From: Sporomusa ovata DSM 2662
GTDB taxonomy: Bacteria > Bacillota > Negativicutes > Sporomusales > Sporomusaceae
Direction of reading: 5' to 3'
NCBI RefSeq assembly: GCF_000445445.1
Contig: NZ_ASXP01000002.1
Coordinates: 873,501 to 937,500 of the forward strand
Length of the DNA: 64,000 bases
The translations under genes and the position numbers were made by a program. The notes under the pieces were generated by a model. It did no database searches and was not told the DNA's origin. It worked only from the letters and a program-made list of their open reading frames with translations. Below are positions 9,026-17,737 of the stretch, piece after piece. How positions within the stretch are numbered: position 1 is the stretch's first letter; the number at the start of each line of letters is the position of its first letter.

Positions 9026-9910
9026 ATGCATCTGCCGAAATGCAAGACTAGACAATGGGCTTATTTGGGGGGAATGGCACTCTTGGCCGGTATATGGGCT
9101 TTTCCTGGCGGACCCAAGCCGGTGTTGCAGGAAACTATCAAGGCTCCGTCTGTAACCGAGAATCAGATTATGGAGGCACCAACAGCTATTTCGCCGCCAC
9201 AAGCTATGGCTATCAGTCATTACGTTGTGCAAGCTGGGGATACCTTATCCGGGATAGCTCAGCACTATGGTATTGATGTAGAAACCTTGACGGGAGCAAA
9301 CCCTGCTGTCAGCGAGCTTATTCACCCCGGTGACCAGTTAATTATATTGCCGGCAAAAGGTGTTATTCACCAGGTAAATACCGGGGATACCTTATGGGAT
9401 ATTGCTTATACATATGGTATACAGGTAGATACAATTAAATCGGCCAATGCTAAAACCAGTGACCAGGTAGATGTTGGTGAAAAGCTTTTTATTCCCGGCG
9501 CGCGCTGGGGACGGGCTGACACCGCGGTAGCCCGCGCTTCGGCCAGCCGCTTTATTTGGCCAACCAAAGGTGAAATATCTTCATCGTTTGGCTGGCGGTG
9601 GGGGCGGCTTCATGCGGGGATTGATATTGCTAATGATATAGGCACCTATGTTATGTCTGCAAGGGCTGGCCGGGTGATTTGGGCCGGCTGGCGGGGCGGC
9701 TATGGTTATGCGGTAATGCTTGATCACGGCGGTGGCTATGTAAGTTTATATGGGCATTTGGATGATTACTTTGTTGAGATAGGTCAGTATGTACGGGCTG
9801 GTCAGCGAATTGCCTCTATGGGCAATACCGGCAATTCGACAGGACCGCATCTGCACTTTGAAATTCAAAAAGATGGCCAGCCGGTAGATCCAATTGGATT
9901 TTTGCCGTAA
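9026..9910 (+). CDS. Peptidoglycan-binding M23 metallopeptidase with two LysM domains
   Basis: Cell-wall endopeptidase of 294 residues. An N-terminal hydrophobic segment (about residues 10-30) is a signal peptide or anchor. Two LysM domains follow (YVVQAGDTLSGIA and HQVNTGDTLWDIA openings). The C-terminal M23/LytM domain keeps the metal ligands: HAGIDIAND, and HLHFEI at the end, with YGHLDD between. The active residues are intact, so it is probably a real enzyme rather than an EnvC-like regulator. The ATG at 9026 follows GAGGTGAT. A perfect hairpin ends the transcript. Confidence 0.9.
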   Translation: MHLPKCKTRQWAYLGGMALLAGIWAFPGGPKPVLQETIKAPSVTENQIMEAPTAISPPQAMAISHYVVQAGDTLSGIAQHYGIDVETLTGANPAVSELIHPGDQLIILPAKGVIHQVNTGDTLWDIAYTYGIQVDTIKSANAKTSDQVDVGEKLFIPGARWGRADTAVARASASRFIWPTKGEISSSFGWRWGRLHAGIDIANDIGTYVMSARAGRVIWAGWRGGYGYAVMLDHGGGYVSLYGHLDDYFVEIGQYVRAGQRIASMGNTGNSTGPHLHFEIQKDGQPVDPIGFLP

Positions 9911-9917
9911 AAATGGA

Positions 9918-9956
9918 GAATGCCACGTCGCATAACGTGGCATTCTCTGTTTTTAC
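9918..9956. terminator. Bidirectional terminator between the M23 peptidase and the phosphoesterase-like gene
   Basis: A perfect 13-bp stem (9918-9930 with 9937-9949, loop CGCATA) is followed by TGTTTTTACTTTT on the plus strand. It sits between two convergent genes and can serve both. Confidence 0.85.
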
Positions 9957-9958
9957 TT

Positions 9959-10942
9959 TTACGATTTAGCATTTTCGGCAAGTTTTTTTGTAGCTTCCAG
10001 ATGTTGCAAGGTAGCATCATGATAAGGCCACGCAGCATCACTCATGTTTTTATCTGTCTTGGTCACAGTCATATAATTACTGGCTGTATCAGTGTGGGTA
10101 AGAAACCACTTTTTTCCTATCTTTTCAAAGGTTAGATCGGTTTTACTTAGGCTGCTGCCGAACTTGCCGGGGGTGGCGGCGGCAACGCTAAATTTGGCAT
10201 GAGTGGCGGCGTCAATGCCGTTGATTTGTAAGCCGTCATTTTTGACAACTATGATAGCATCAACCTTATTGCCGATTTTTTGAGTGACAGCGTCAATGGC
10301 TGCTTCAGGGTCTGTAAATTTGAGACCGGTATACCCGGCGGTGGTATCGGGACTGATAGACGAGGCGCCGATAATGCCAATACGGATTATTTCTTTCTTT
10401 TTGTCTTTGCCAACATTAATTTCTTTAATAATGTAGGGTTTAATGGCTGCCAGGGCTTTATCTGAGGTCTGGGTATTGGCTGACAATAACGGGAATCTGG
10501 CTAGCGGCAGTACTTTTGTTAAGTAGGCCGGGCCATAGGCAAGCTCGCCTGGACCAAGCACTACGGCATCATAACCAAGATAGTTATACATGGCGAACAT
10601 TGGATTAGGAAGCTTAGATGGTGTAGTCGCGAAGTAGTCGGTTAAGGCAGAGCCTGAAAGCATGTTGCCTCCATCAACCAAGATGGTATAAGGATTACTC
10701 TGGCGTTGCTCTTTTACTAGACTTGAAACTCTTACCAGACCAAATTCAGCTACTCTGGGGAATTTATAATCCCAGTCAATAATATGGCCGTTCACCCTGG
10801 CTGTGGCCAGTAGCGTGATTTTAACCGGCGCTGGCGGTAGTTCAGGTTGTTTTGCTTTTGCCAGTGCCAGGACTGGCAGACACAAGATAACGATTAGCGC
10901 CAATGTTGCTAGGCGCATAAATGATTTGCAAGATTTCTGCAA
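9959..10942 (-). CDS. 5'-nucleotidase/UshA-fold metallophosphoesterase-like protein lacking metal ligands
   Basis: A 327-residue exported protein (signal peptide about residues 8-30). The order of motifs follows the N-terminal domain of 5'-nucleotidases and CpdB: KITLLATARVNGH (41-53), LVDGGNMLSG (88-97), LGYDAVVLGPGELAYG (122-137). The family normally has TNDxHG, LDxGDxxxG and GNHEFD at these places. Here the Asp and His of the first are Arg49 and Asn51, the Asp of the second is Asn93, and NH of the third is Pro131-Gly132. Catalysis by the usual two-metal centre looks impossible. The C-terminal 5'-nucleotidase domain is absent. Start: TTG at 10942 behind GGGAGGG. Function unknown. Confidence 0.7.
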   Translation of the reverse strand: MQKSCKSFMRLATLALIVILCLPVLALAKAKQPELPPAPVKITLLATARVNGHIIDWDYKFPRVAEFGLVRVSSLVKEQRQSNPYTILVDGGNMLSGSALTDYFATTPSKLPNPMFAMYNYLGYDAVVLGPGELAYGPAYLTKVLPLARFPLLSANTQTSDKALAAIKPYIIKEINVGKDKKKEIIRIGIIGASSISPDTTAGYTGLKFTDPEAAIDAVTQKIGNKVDAIIVVKNDGLQINGIDAATHAKFSVAAATPGKFGSSLSKTDLTFEKIGKKWFLTHTDTASNYMTVTKTDKNMSDAAWPYHDATLQHLEATKKLAENAKS

Positions 10943-11154
10943 GATTATCCCTCCCAATTTACTGGTTTAGTATTTTTTACTAATTTCGCTATGGCAGCAG
11001 TTTTTTCCTGTCACCTATTAACTTTAAAACTTAAAAAATTGAAACAGTCGTTTGTATACACAACTGTTTTTTCGGGGAATAATAAGTATAATCCTGGCGC
11101 CTGTACCTATATGAAAATCTACAGAGTGCATATACGCTGCTGCGAGGAAAAGCC

Positions 11155-11577
11155 ATGGACTATATTATTGCCATCCTTATGGCCGGTTTGAGTTTTTTGC
11201 TTAATCGTTTCTTCCTGCGTTACTTGGGGCCAGTAAGTATTATTAGTGCAGGTCCGGTAGTTGAGGAAGCTGCGAAAACGCTGTTTGCATATTATCTGGG
11301 AGCTGACCTTATTATGGTACATACGGTATTTGGTGTTATAGAAGCTGGCTATGACTGGCAGCAGAAAAGTACAAGTGGGGCAGTTACAGCATCTTTTTTA
11401 AGTATTGCCGGGCATAGTTTGTTTGGTGCAGGTAGTGCCGGCGTTCTCATACTGACCAGTAGTCTGTGGTTGGGGTTAGCTGCCGGTATTGCACTTCATT
11501 TGGCATATAATGTTGCTGTTGTTCGGCTATTAGCGAATAAAACGGTTAACAATTCAGGAGAGAGGGATAAACCATGA
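11155..11577 (+). CDS. Small membrane protein, PrsW/CPBP-type intramembrane protease-like
   Basis: A 140-residue protein with about four membrane segments. It carries a Glu-Glu pair in GPVVEEAAKT (residues 33-42), a His in AGHSLFGAG (about 86-94) and a His in ALHLAYN (about 112-118). This glutamate pair plus two intramembrane histidines resembles the PrsW and CPBP (Abi) intramembrane protease families, though it is shorter than most. It overlaps fin by four bases (ATGA), so the two are translationally coupled. A role in sigma-factor or sporulation control is possible from context only. GAGGAAAA precedes the ATG. Confidence 0.55.
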   Translation: MDYIIAILMAGLSFLLNRFFLRYLGPVSIISAGPVVEEAAKTLFAYYLGADLIMVHTVFGVIEAGYDWQQKSTSGAVTASFLSIAGHSLFGAGSAGVLILTSSLWLGLAAGIALHLAYNVAVVRLLANKTVNNSGERDKP

Positions 11578-11825
11578 AAATTTTCTATCATTGTGAATAT
11601 TGCGGAGAACTAATTGATACATTAGAAGTAGAGGCAGTAGATGAAGTTAAGTTTGGTTTTGATTGCTTGACTGACCAGGAACGTCAGGATATAATTAAAA
11701 CTGACATTGCGCAAAATGCGATCTATGTAAAGGCACTGTGTGACAGCTGCATAACCGCTATAGGATTGGATGATGATACCGTTGCGCTAGGTATGTCGGC
11801 CATTAATAAAGGATATATTCACTAG
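11574..11825 (+). CDS. fin: Fin-like anti-sigma-F factor (YabK family)
   Basis: An 83-residue protein with the Fin layout: an N-terminal CEYCG zinc knuckle (residues 8-12), the GFDCLTDQERQDII segment, and a second knuckle CDSC near residue 58. In Bacillus, Fin binds sigma-F late in forespore development and helps the switch from sigma-F to sigma-G, and the gene lies directly before mfd. Here it is also directly before mfd, which strongly supports the identity. The start overlaps the upstream membrane protein gene by four bases. Confidence 0.75.
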   Translation: MKIFYHCEYCGELIDTLEVEAVDEVKFGFDCLTDQERQDIIKTDIAQNAIYVKALCDSCITAIGLDDDTVALGMSAINKGYIH

Positions 11826-11870
11826 AATAGAGGTTCTTATGGTATTGTATTAGATAAAAAATAAATATGT

Positions 11871-11900
11871 AAGGGCTTTAGCCTAGGCTAAAGCCCTTTT
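11871..11900 (+). terminator. Terminator between fin and mfd
   Basis: A perfect 12-bp stem (11871-11882 with 11887-11898, loop CTAG) is followed by TT. It separates fin from mfd by a transcription stop. Confidence 0.8.
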
Positions 11901-11927
11901 GGTACTACCAGGACGGATGGGGTTTTT

Positions 11928-14900
11928 ATGGGAGAAAAAACAAGTTTAAGGCTGTTGACAGCTTTGCCTGAGGACAAAGCATTACGTCAGGCTCAGGCAG
12001 TCTTTGCGTTACCTGATGCACAGAGTTTGATTTATGGCCTTACAGGTGCGCAGAAGAGTGTGTTTCTTGCGGCTGCTTTTCAGGCAGCTGCGCGCCCAAC
12101 TATCATTATAGCAGCTAATCATGAAGCAATTGATGTGTTTAGAACTGACTTTGCGGTTTTCTTACCGGAGGTGCCGATAGTAGAACTGCCGGCCCTTGAT
12201 ATGGTGACTTTTGCTGCTGCTGCCAAAAGCGTTGAACTGGCGGCAAAACGTATGGATGTTTTGAATCGTTTAGCCAGAGGCGAAAGGCTGATTGTTTTGG
12301 CTACCGCCGAAGCGGCGATGCAAAAGGTTTTGCCCAAACAAGAGTTTTTAAACAGCCGCATAACAATACATAGTGACAGTGTGGTAAGCCGGGAAGAGCT
12401 TATCGGCTCATTAGTTGCATACAGCTATGAACGGGTTGACCAAGTAGATAGTGCCGGTCAGTTTAGTGTGCGCGGCGGTATTATTGATATATTTGCTGTT
12501 AACCGGAGTTTACCACTCCGGCTTGAACTGTTTGGTGACGAGGTTGATTCACTACGTGAATTCGATCCGGTTAGTCAGCGGTCGGTACAAGATCTGGTAT
12601 TGGCGGATATTATGCCGTTAACCCAAATCGAGCACACTGGGAAAGCGGCTGTATTTGTGTCTTATTTACCGGCGATTGCTACCATAATATTGGATGAGCC
12701 AGCACGGCTTAGGGAACAGATGACTAAGCTGACTAAGGAAAATCCTGACAGTAAGCGGCGGGTGTTTGCCTGGGCCGAGCTGGTAGCAGCTTGCCAGGCA
12801 TATAATGTGATGTATCTATCCTTATTGCTGCAAAAAATTCCTCATACACAGCCGACCGAGATTATTAGCATTACCGCCAAAGGGATTGCACCTTTTCACC
12901 GTCAGATTGAGCTGCTGATTGCGGAAATAAAAAGCTGGCAGGACAAACGATATACTATTATTATATTTATGTCCAGTCAGGATAAGGCCGTTATTATTGA
13001 GCGAAATCTAGCCGATGAGGGGATTACCGTAATTATGGCTCAGTCAGGGCCTATGCCGCTTATACCGGGTGCTGTTTTAGTACTTACAGGCACGCTGTCA
13101 GGCGGCTTTGAATTCCCGCAGGCTAGGCTTGTGGTGCTGACTGAGTTTGATATCTTCGGACGCCAGAAGAAAAAGCGTCGGCTCCGCGTGGGCAAAGAAC
13201 AGCAAATTACTTATTTCCGTGATATCAATCTTGGTGACTATGTTGTTCATGTTAATCATGGTATTGGCAAATATGTTGGAGTAGAAACATTGGAAGTGGG
13301 GGGAGTTCATAAGGACTATCTCCATATTCGTTATGCTGGTGATGATAAATTGTATGTACCCACCGATCAGGTGGGGCTGTTACAGAAGTATATTGGTTCT
13401 GAGGGCGAAGTACCACGCCTTAGCAAGATGGGTGGCAGCGACTGGCTGAAGGTTAAAACCAAAGCCAAAGCGGCTGTAGCGGACATGGCCAAGGAACTTA
13501 TCTCACTTTATGCCCAGCGTCAGCTGCAGGTAGGGCATGCCTTTGGCCCGGACACCCCTTGGCAGCGGGAATTTGAGGACGCGTTTGCTTATGAAGAAAC
13601 ACCAGATCAACTGCAGGCTATCGCCGAGGTTAAGCATGATATGGAACAGTCGCGGCCTATGGATCGTTTGTTATGTGGTGATGTGGGCTTTGGCAAGACG
13701 GAAGTGGCTATTCGCGCTGCCTTTAAAGCGGTTATGGGTGGCAAGCAAGTGGCGGTGCTAGTACCGACGACTGTGCTTGCACAGCAGCACTATCAAACCT
13801 TTAGCTCACGCTTTGCCGATTTTGGTACTGTAGTTGATGTTATCAGCCGTTTTCGCAGTGCCCGCGAGCAAAAGGCCACTTTGCAAAAAGTGGCCTCGGG
13901 TCAAGTGGATGTCCTTATTGGCACGCACCGAATTTTGCAGTCAGATGTGATATTTAAGGATATCGGTCTCTTAATTGTCGATGAAGAACAGCGTTTTGGT
14001 GTGGCGCAAAAGGAAAAGATGAAAAGGTGGCGTGCAAATCTGGACGTGCTTACTTTAAGCGCTACCCCCATCCCACGTACATTGCATATGTCATTGGTGG
14101 GTGCGAGGGATATGAGTATTATTGAAACTCCACCCGAAGACCGGTTTCCAGTGCAAAGCTATGTTGTTGAATATAATGAAGAAATTATTCGTGAGGCCAT
14201 TGTACGTGAATTGAAACGCGGCGGGCAAGTGTATTTTGTTTATAACCGGGTACAGACTATTGATAAAATACGTCAGCGTCTGACGGAAATATTGCCGGAT
14301 GCCACCATTAAAACAGGTCATGGCCAGATGCCGGAGGAACTCTTAGAGCAGGTTATGCTTGATTTTTATGAAGGTCATGATGATGTCTTACTATGCACAA
14401 GCATTATTGAAAATGGCTTGGATGTATCAAATGCAAATACCATTATTATTTATGATGCCGATCATTTCGGTTTGTCCCAGCTGTATCAAATGCGCGGGCG
14501 GGTTGGACGCTCACATCGGATGGCCTATGCTTACTTTACCTATCGTCAGGATAAAGTATTAACTGAGGTAGCCGAAAAACGGCTCCAGGCCATCAAAGAG
14601 TTTGCTGAGCTTGGTTCGGGTTTCAAAATCGCCATGCGGGATTTAGAGATACGGGGGGCCGGTAATCTCTTAGGAAGAGAGCAGCATGGCCATATTGTCA
14701 GTGTCGGATTTGAGATGTACTGCCGGTTGTTAGATGAAGCTGTTGAAGAGCTAAAAACAGGTAAAATAGTCGTACCGCCGCCTGAGCCGACAATTGAACT
14801 TACGCTTGATGCTTATCTTACCGGTGATTATATTAGTGATGCTATGCATAAGATTGAAATATATCAGCGTATTGCCGCTATTCGCCAGGAAGCTCATTTG

Positions 14901-15236
14901 ACTGAACTTATTGATGAGCTTATTGACCGCTTTGGTGAGCCGCCGCTGCCTGTTACCAATCTTTTAGGTGTTGCCCGGATCAAAAACTTGGCCCGCCAGT
15001 TGGGTGTTCGATTGATCGCCGAACGGGGCGGACGTGTGGAAATATCCTTTGGTGATACGCCTAATGTGACTGACGAGGGCTTAGTCAAAGCCAGGGAACT
15101 TTTTTCCGGCAAGTTGTCCTTTCTTCCCGGACCGCCGGATACCATGCGCCTTACTACTTCCCGCCTAAACCTGCCGCTGATAGAAGTATTAATGAAGTTA
15201 TTTACCTGTTTGTCAGGAGTTACAGATTCGAAATAA
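11928..15236 (+). CDS. mfd: Transcription-repair coupling factor
   Basis: Removes RNA polymerase stalled at DNA lesions and recruits UvrA. At 1102 residues it is slightly shorter than the Bacillus protein (about 1177) but complete. Seen in order: a UvrB-like N-terminal region, a CarD-like polymerase-interacting domain starting at LGDYVVHVNHGIGKY (about residue 440), a RecG-type helicase with GDVGFGKTEVA (about 585), LIVDEEQRFG (about 684) and the SATPIPRTL motif, and a C-terminal TRCF domain. Preceded by its own terminator-separated leader, with GGATGGGG before the ATG. Confidence 0.96.
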   Translation: MGEKTSLRLLTALPEDKALRQAQAVFALPDAQSLIYGLTGAQKSVFLAAAFQAAARPTIIIAANHEAIDVFRTDFAVFLPEVPIVELPALDMVTFAAAAKSVELAAKRMDVLNRLARGERLIVLATAEAAMQKVLPKQEFLNSRITIHSDSVVSREELIGSLVAYSYERVDQVDSAGQFSVRGGIIDIFAVNRSLPLRLELFGDEVDSLREFDPVSQRSVQDLVLADIMPLTQIEHTGKAAVFVSYLPAIATIILDEPARLREQMTKLTKENPDSKRRVFAWAELVAACQAYNVMYLSLLLQKIPHTQPTEIISITAKGIAPFHRQIELLIAEIKSWQDKRYTIIIFMSSQDKAVIIERNLADEGITVIMAQSGPMPLIPGAVLVLTGTLSGGFEFPQARLVVLTEFDIFGRQKKKRRLRVGKEQQITYFRDINLGDYVVHVNHGIGKYVGVETLEVGGVHKDYLHIRYAGDDKLYVPTDQVGLLQKYIGSEGEVPRLSKMGGSDWLKVKTKAKAAVADMAKELISLYAQRQLQVGHAFGPDTPWQREFEDAFAYEETPDQLQAIAEVKHDMEQSRPMDRLLCGDVGFGKTEVAIRAAFKAVMGGKQVAVLVPTTVLAQQHYQTFSSRFADFGTVVDVISRFRSAREQKATLQKVASGQVDVLIGTHRILQSDVIFKDIGLLIVDEEQRFGVAQKEKMKRWRANLDVLTLSATPIPRTLHMSLVGARDMSIIETPPEDRFPVQSYVVEYNEEIIREAIVRELKRGGQVYFVYNRVQTIDKIRQRLTEILPDATIKTGHGQMPEELLEQVMLDFYEGHDDVLLCTSIIENGLDVSNANTIIIYDADHFGLSQLYQMRGRVGRSHRMAYAYFTYRQDKVLTEVAEKRLQAIKEFAELGSGFKIAMRDLEIRGAGNLLGREQHGHIVSVGFEMYCRLLDEAVEELKTGKIVVPPPEPTIELTLDAYLTGDYISDAMHKIEIYQRIAAIRQEAHLTELIDELIDRFGEPPLPVTNLLGVARIKNLARQLGVRLIAERGGRVEISFGDTPNVTDEGLVKARELFSGKLSFLPGPPDTMRLTTSRLNLPLIEVLMKLFTCLSGVTDSK

Positions 15237-15272
15237 ATGTTAACTTATACTTTGGTTTTGCAGGCAGAAAAA

Positions 15273-15303
15273 TGAATAAAACACATCACCCAGATATATA
15301 CTA
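15273..15303 (+). promoter_or_regulatory. Candidate sigma-G/sigma-F promoter of spoVT
   Basis: TGAATA at 15273-15278 and TATACTA at 15297-15303, 18 bases apart, closely match the sigma-G pattern (GHATR, then CATnnTA). spoVT is sigma-G-dependent in Bacillus. The gene starts 88 bases further on. The pattern match is visible; use in vivo is inferred. Confidence 0.5.
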
Positions 15304-15391
15304 CTATCAATGAACGAGTAAGATATTTACTGTCGCCTTGCAAGGTATTATCTGATTTTATTCTTCAAAAGCTATAGAAAGGGGGATACTG

Positions 15392-15958
15392 GTGAAGGCA
15401 ACCGGAATTGTACGCAGAATTGATGATCTAGGCCGGGTTGTAATACCCAAAGAAATTAGACGAACTCTTAGAATCCGTGAAGGCGATCCTCTGGAAATAT
15501 ATGTCGACCGTGAGGGCGAGGTTATTCTAAAGAAATACTCTCTGGTCGGAGAATTGGGGGATTTTGCCAAGGAATATGCGGAATCCTTGTTTGAGGCTAT
15601 TGGACATATTATTTTGATTGCAGATCGTGATAATGTAGTCGCAGTTGCGGGTGGCGCTAAAAAAGAGTTTTTGAGCAAGCCCCTTGGCCCGGCAGTGGAG
15701 AAAGTAATGGAGGAGCGTAAAACTGTTTTAATCAGCAATCCGGGTGAGTCCAAACATTGTCAGGATTGCGCCTCCCAATGCGAAGACGATGAAACCTGTA
15801 AATTCACAGCTGAAGTCATTGCCCCCATTCTTGTGGAAGGGGATGCCATTGGTGCCGTTATTATCTGCTCCAAGGAACCGGGAATACAAATGACCGATAT
15901 GGAGGTCAAGCTAGCCGAAACAGCAGCAGGATTTTTGGCAAAACAAATGGCTCAATAA
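15392..15958 (+). CDS. spoVT: Stage V sporulation protein T
   Basis: Forespore transcription regulator that tunes sigma-G genes. The N-terminal AbrB/SpoVT swapped-hairpin DNA-binding domain is intact (KATGIVRRIDDLGRVVIPKE from residue 2), and a GAF-like domain fills residues 55-175. A Cys-rich patch (CQDCASQCEDDETC, about 122-135) inside the GAF domain is notable and common in clostridial versions. The length of 188 is slightly above the 178 of Bacillus. GTG start with AAAGGGGG upstream. The neighbours mfd and a SpoVB-like flippase match the Bacillus order. Confidence 0.95.
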   Translation: MKATGIVRRIDDLGRVVIPKEIRRTLRIREGDPLEIYVDREGEVILKKYSLVGELGDFAKEYAESLFEAIGHIILIADRDNVVAVAGGAKKEFLSKPLGPAVEKVMEERKTVLISNPGESKHCQDCASQCEDDETCKFTAEVIAPILVEGDAIGAVIICSKEPGIQMTDMEVKLAETAAGFLAKQMAQ

Positions 15959-15974
15959 TAGTTACACAATAGGC

Positions 15975-16018
15975 GAAGTAGCGGACAATAACACTCCTGT
16001 TAAGTTCGCTACTTTTAT
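15975..16018 (+). terminator. Terminator after spoVT
   Basis: GAAGTAGCG at 15975-15983 pairs with CGCTACTT at 16007-16014, followed by TTATATTATTTT. It lies 17 bases after the stop. Confidence 0.65.
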
Positions 16019-16133
16019 ATTATTTTAGCGTATTCATTAGGGATCATTAATTATGGTTTTAATGGCAGGTAGTTTTTGCTATAATAGGTAAAGTGGTCAA
16101 GTAGAGACCAGATTGGAGAGGAATGACTCGGTA

Positions 16134-17735
16134 TTGAGTAAAGATACATTTTTAAAAGGTGCGTTAATTTTAACAGTAGCCGGAATTGTTGTTAAAATTA
16201 TCGGCTCGGTTAACCGCATTTTACTATCCCGTCTGTTGGGTGGTGAGGGGGTAGGCCTGTATCAAATGGCTTATCCTATTTACTTATTGGCGCTCAGTAT
16301 TTCATCAGCTGGTATTCCGGTGGCCATTTCCATCATTGTGGCTGAAAAACTGGCTCGCAGTGATTACCGCGGCGCCAATCGCGTTTTTCGGATTTCATTA
16401 GGGGTATTGGCGATTACCGGCATTGTGTTTACCTTTCTTTTGTACTATGGCGCCGGGTGGCTGATTGAACATCATTTTGTTCGTGATGCCCGTGCTTACT
16501 ATGCCATTGCTGCATTGGCCCCAGCCATCTTTTTCGTAACCGTACTGTCCAGTTATCGAGGTTATTTTCAGGGGCTGCAAATGATGACACCCACGGCGGT
16601 TTCCCAGATTTTTGAGCAGCTTTTCCGGGTTGTCACAATGATTGCCTTTGCCTATATTCTGCTGCCGCATGGTCTGGAGTTTGCCGCAGCCGGAGCGAGC
16701 TTTGGGGCTGGTCCTGGTGCTGCCGCCGGACTGTTGGTACTATTATATTATTATTGGCGGCATAAACCTGGTTTTAAGCATAAGATGAAAACCCAGCCGA
16801 TGGTTATTCAGGAATCTAGCGTCAGTATTATTAGCCGGATTGTGAAACTGGCGTTACCAGTATCACTAGCGAATATTATGCTGCCAGTGGTATCTAATAT
16901 TGATCTTTTAATTGTGCCGGCCAGACTAGAAGTAGCCGGTTATACTGTAGAGCAAGCTACCGAGTTGTTTGGTTATCTCACCGGTATGGCGGTGCCACTG
17001 GTCAATTTGGCAACAATTTTAACGGCATCGCTGGCAGCAAGTTTGGTACCGGCTGTATCGGAGGCCTATACACTTTGTGATAAGCAATTGATTTATCAGC
17101 GGATATCTACAGCAATGCGTATTTCCAACCTGATAACCATTCCAAGCTTTGTGGGCTTGTGTTTACTAGCTACACCTATTTCACTGATGTTGTATGGCAC
17201 GCCGAATGCGGGCACGTCTATCGCCATTTTAGCGGTCGGTATTTTTCTTCTAGGCATACATCAGGTAACAACCGGCGTGCTGCAGGGGCTGGGTCATACG
17301 GCTATTCCTGTTATCAATATGGGCGTTTCGGCTGTAGTAAAAATCATTATGAGTTGGACACTTACTGCTATACCGGCCTTGGGTATTATGGGGGCCGCCT
17401 GGGCTACGGTTGCTGATTTTGGCGTGGCAGCACTTTTAAATATGGTTTTTGTTTACCGGTATGTCGGTTTTAGTCTCAATAGCAAGGATGCTTTTAAAAC
17501 GATCATAGCCTCTGTTGTCATGGGAGCTGTTGTGCTCGTAAGCTATGATGCTATAATGAGCCAAACGCTCCATAATAGCGTGGCTACATTAGGAGCTATT
17601 AGTGTGGGAGGGATGGTATTCGGCATTGTTATTTTATTGGTTGGCGGGGTTGCGGTCCGTGATATTGAGCAACTACCACGGGTAGGTAAAACATTGGCGG
17701 TTATTTTAACGAAATTCAGACTGTTGAGGCGATAA
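16134..17735 (+). CDS. SpoVB/YabM-like polysaccharide (MOP) flippase
   Basis: A 533-residue multidrug/oligosaccharidyl-lipid/polysaccharide exporter with about 14 membrane segments and the usual GEGVGLYQMAYPIY stretch near residues 34-47. Such proteins flip lipid-linked wall precursors; SpoVB acts in spore cortex synthesis and its paralogue YabM sits at this locus in Bacillus. The TTG at 16134 is preferred because it gives the family start and follows GGAGAGGAA by 11 bases; the longer frame from 16113 overlaps that site. The stop is two bases before mazG, so the pair is an operon. Confidence 0.88.
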   Translation: MSKDTFLKGALILTVAGIVVKIIGSVNRILLSRLLGGEGVGLYQMAYPIYLLALSISSAGIPVAISIIVAEKLARSDYRGANRVFRISLGVLAITGIVFTFLLYYGAGWLIEHHFVRDARAYYAIAALAPAIFFVTVLSSYRGYFQGLQMMTPTAVSQIFEQLFRVVTMIAFAYILLPHGLEFAAAGASFGAGPGAAAGLLVLLYYYWRHKPGFKHKMKTQPMVIQESSVSIISRIVKLALPVSLANIMLPVVSNIDLLIVPARLEVAGYTVEQATELFGYLTGMAVPLVNLATILTASLAASLVPAVSEAYTLCDKQLIYQRISTAMRISNLITIPSFVGLCLLATPISLMLYGTPNAGTSIAILAVGIFLLGIHQVTTGVLQGLGHTAIPVINMGVSAVVKIIMSWTLTAIPALGIMGAAWATVADFGVAALLNMVFVYRYVGFSLNSKDAFKTIIASVVMGAVVLVSYDAIMSQTLHNSVATLGAISVGGMVFGIVILLVGGVAVRDIEQLPRVGKTLAVILTKFRLLRR

Positions 17736-17737
17736 CT

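Noticed and set aside
10991..11191. 66-codon plus-strand frame upstream of the small membrane protein
   Set aside because: Weak composition and no ribosome site; it runs into the true start at 11155.
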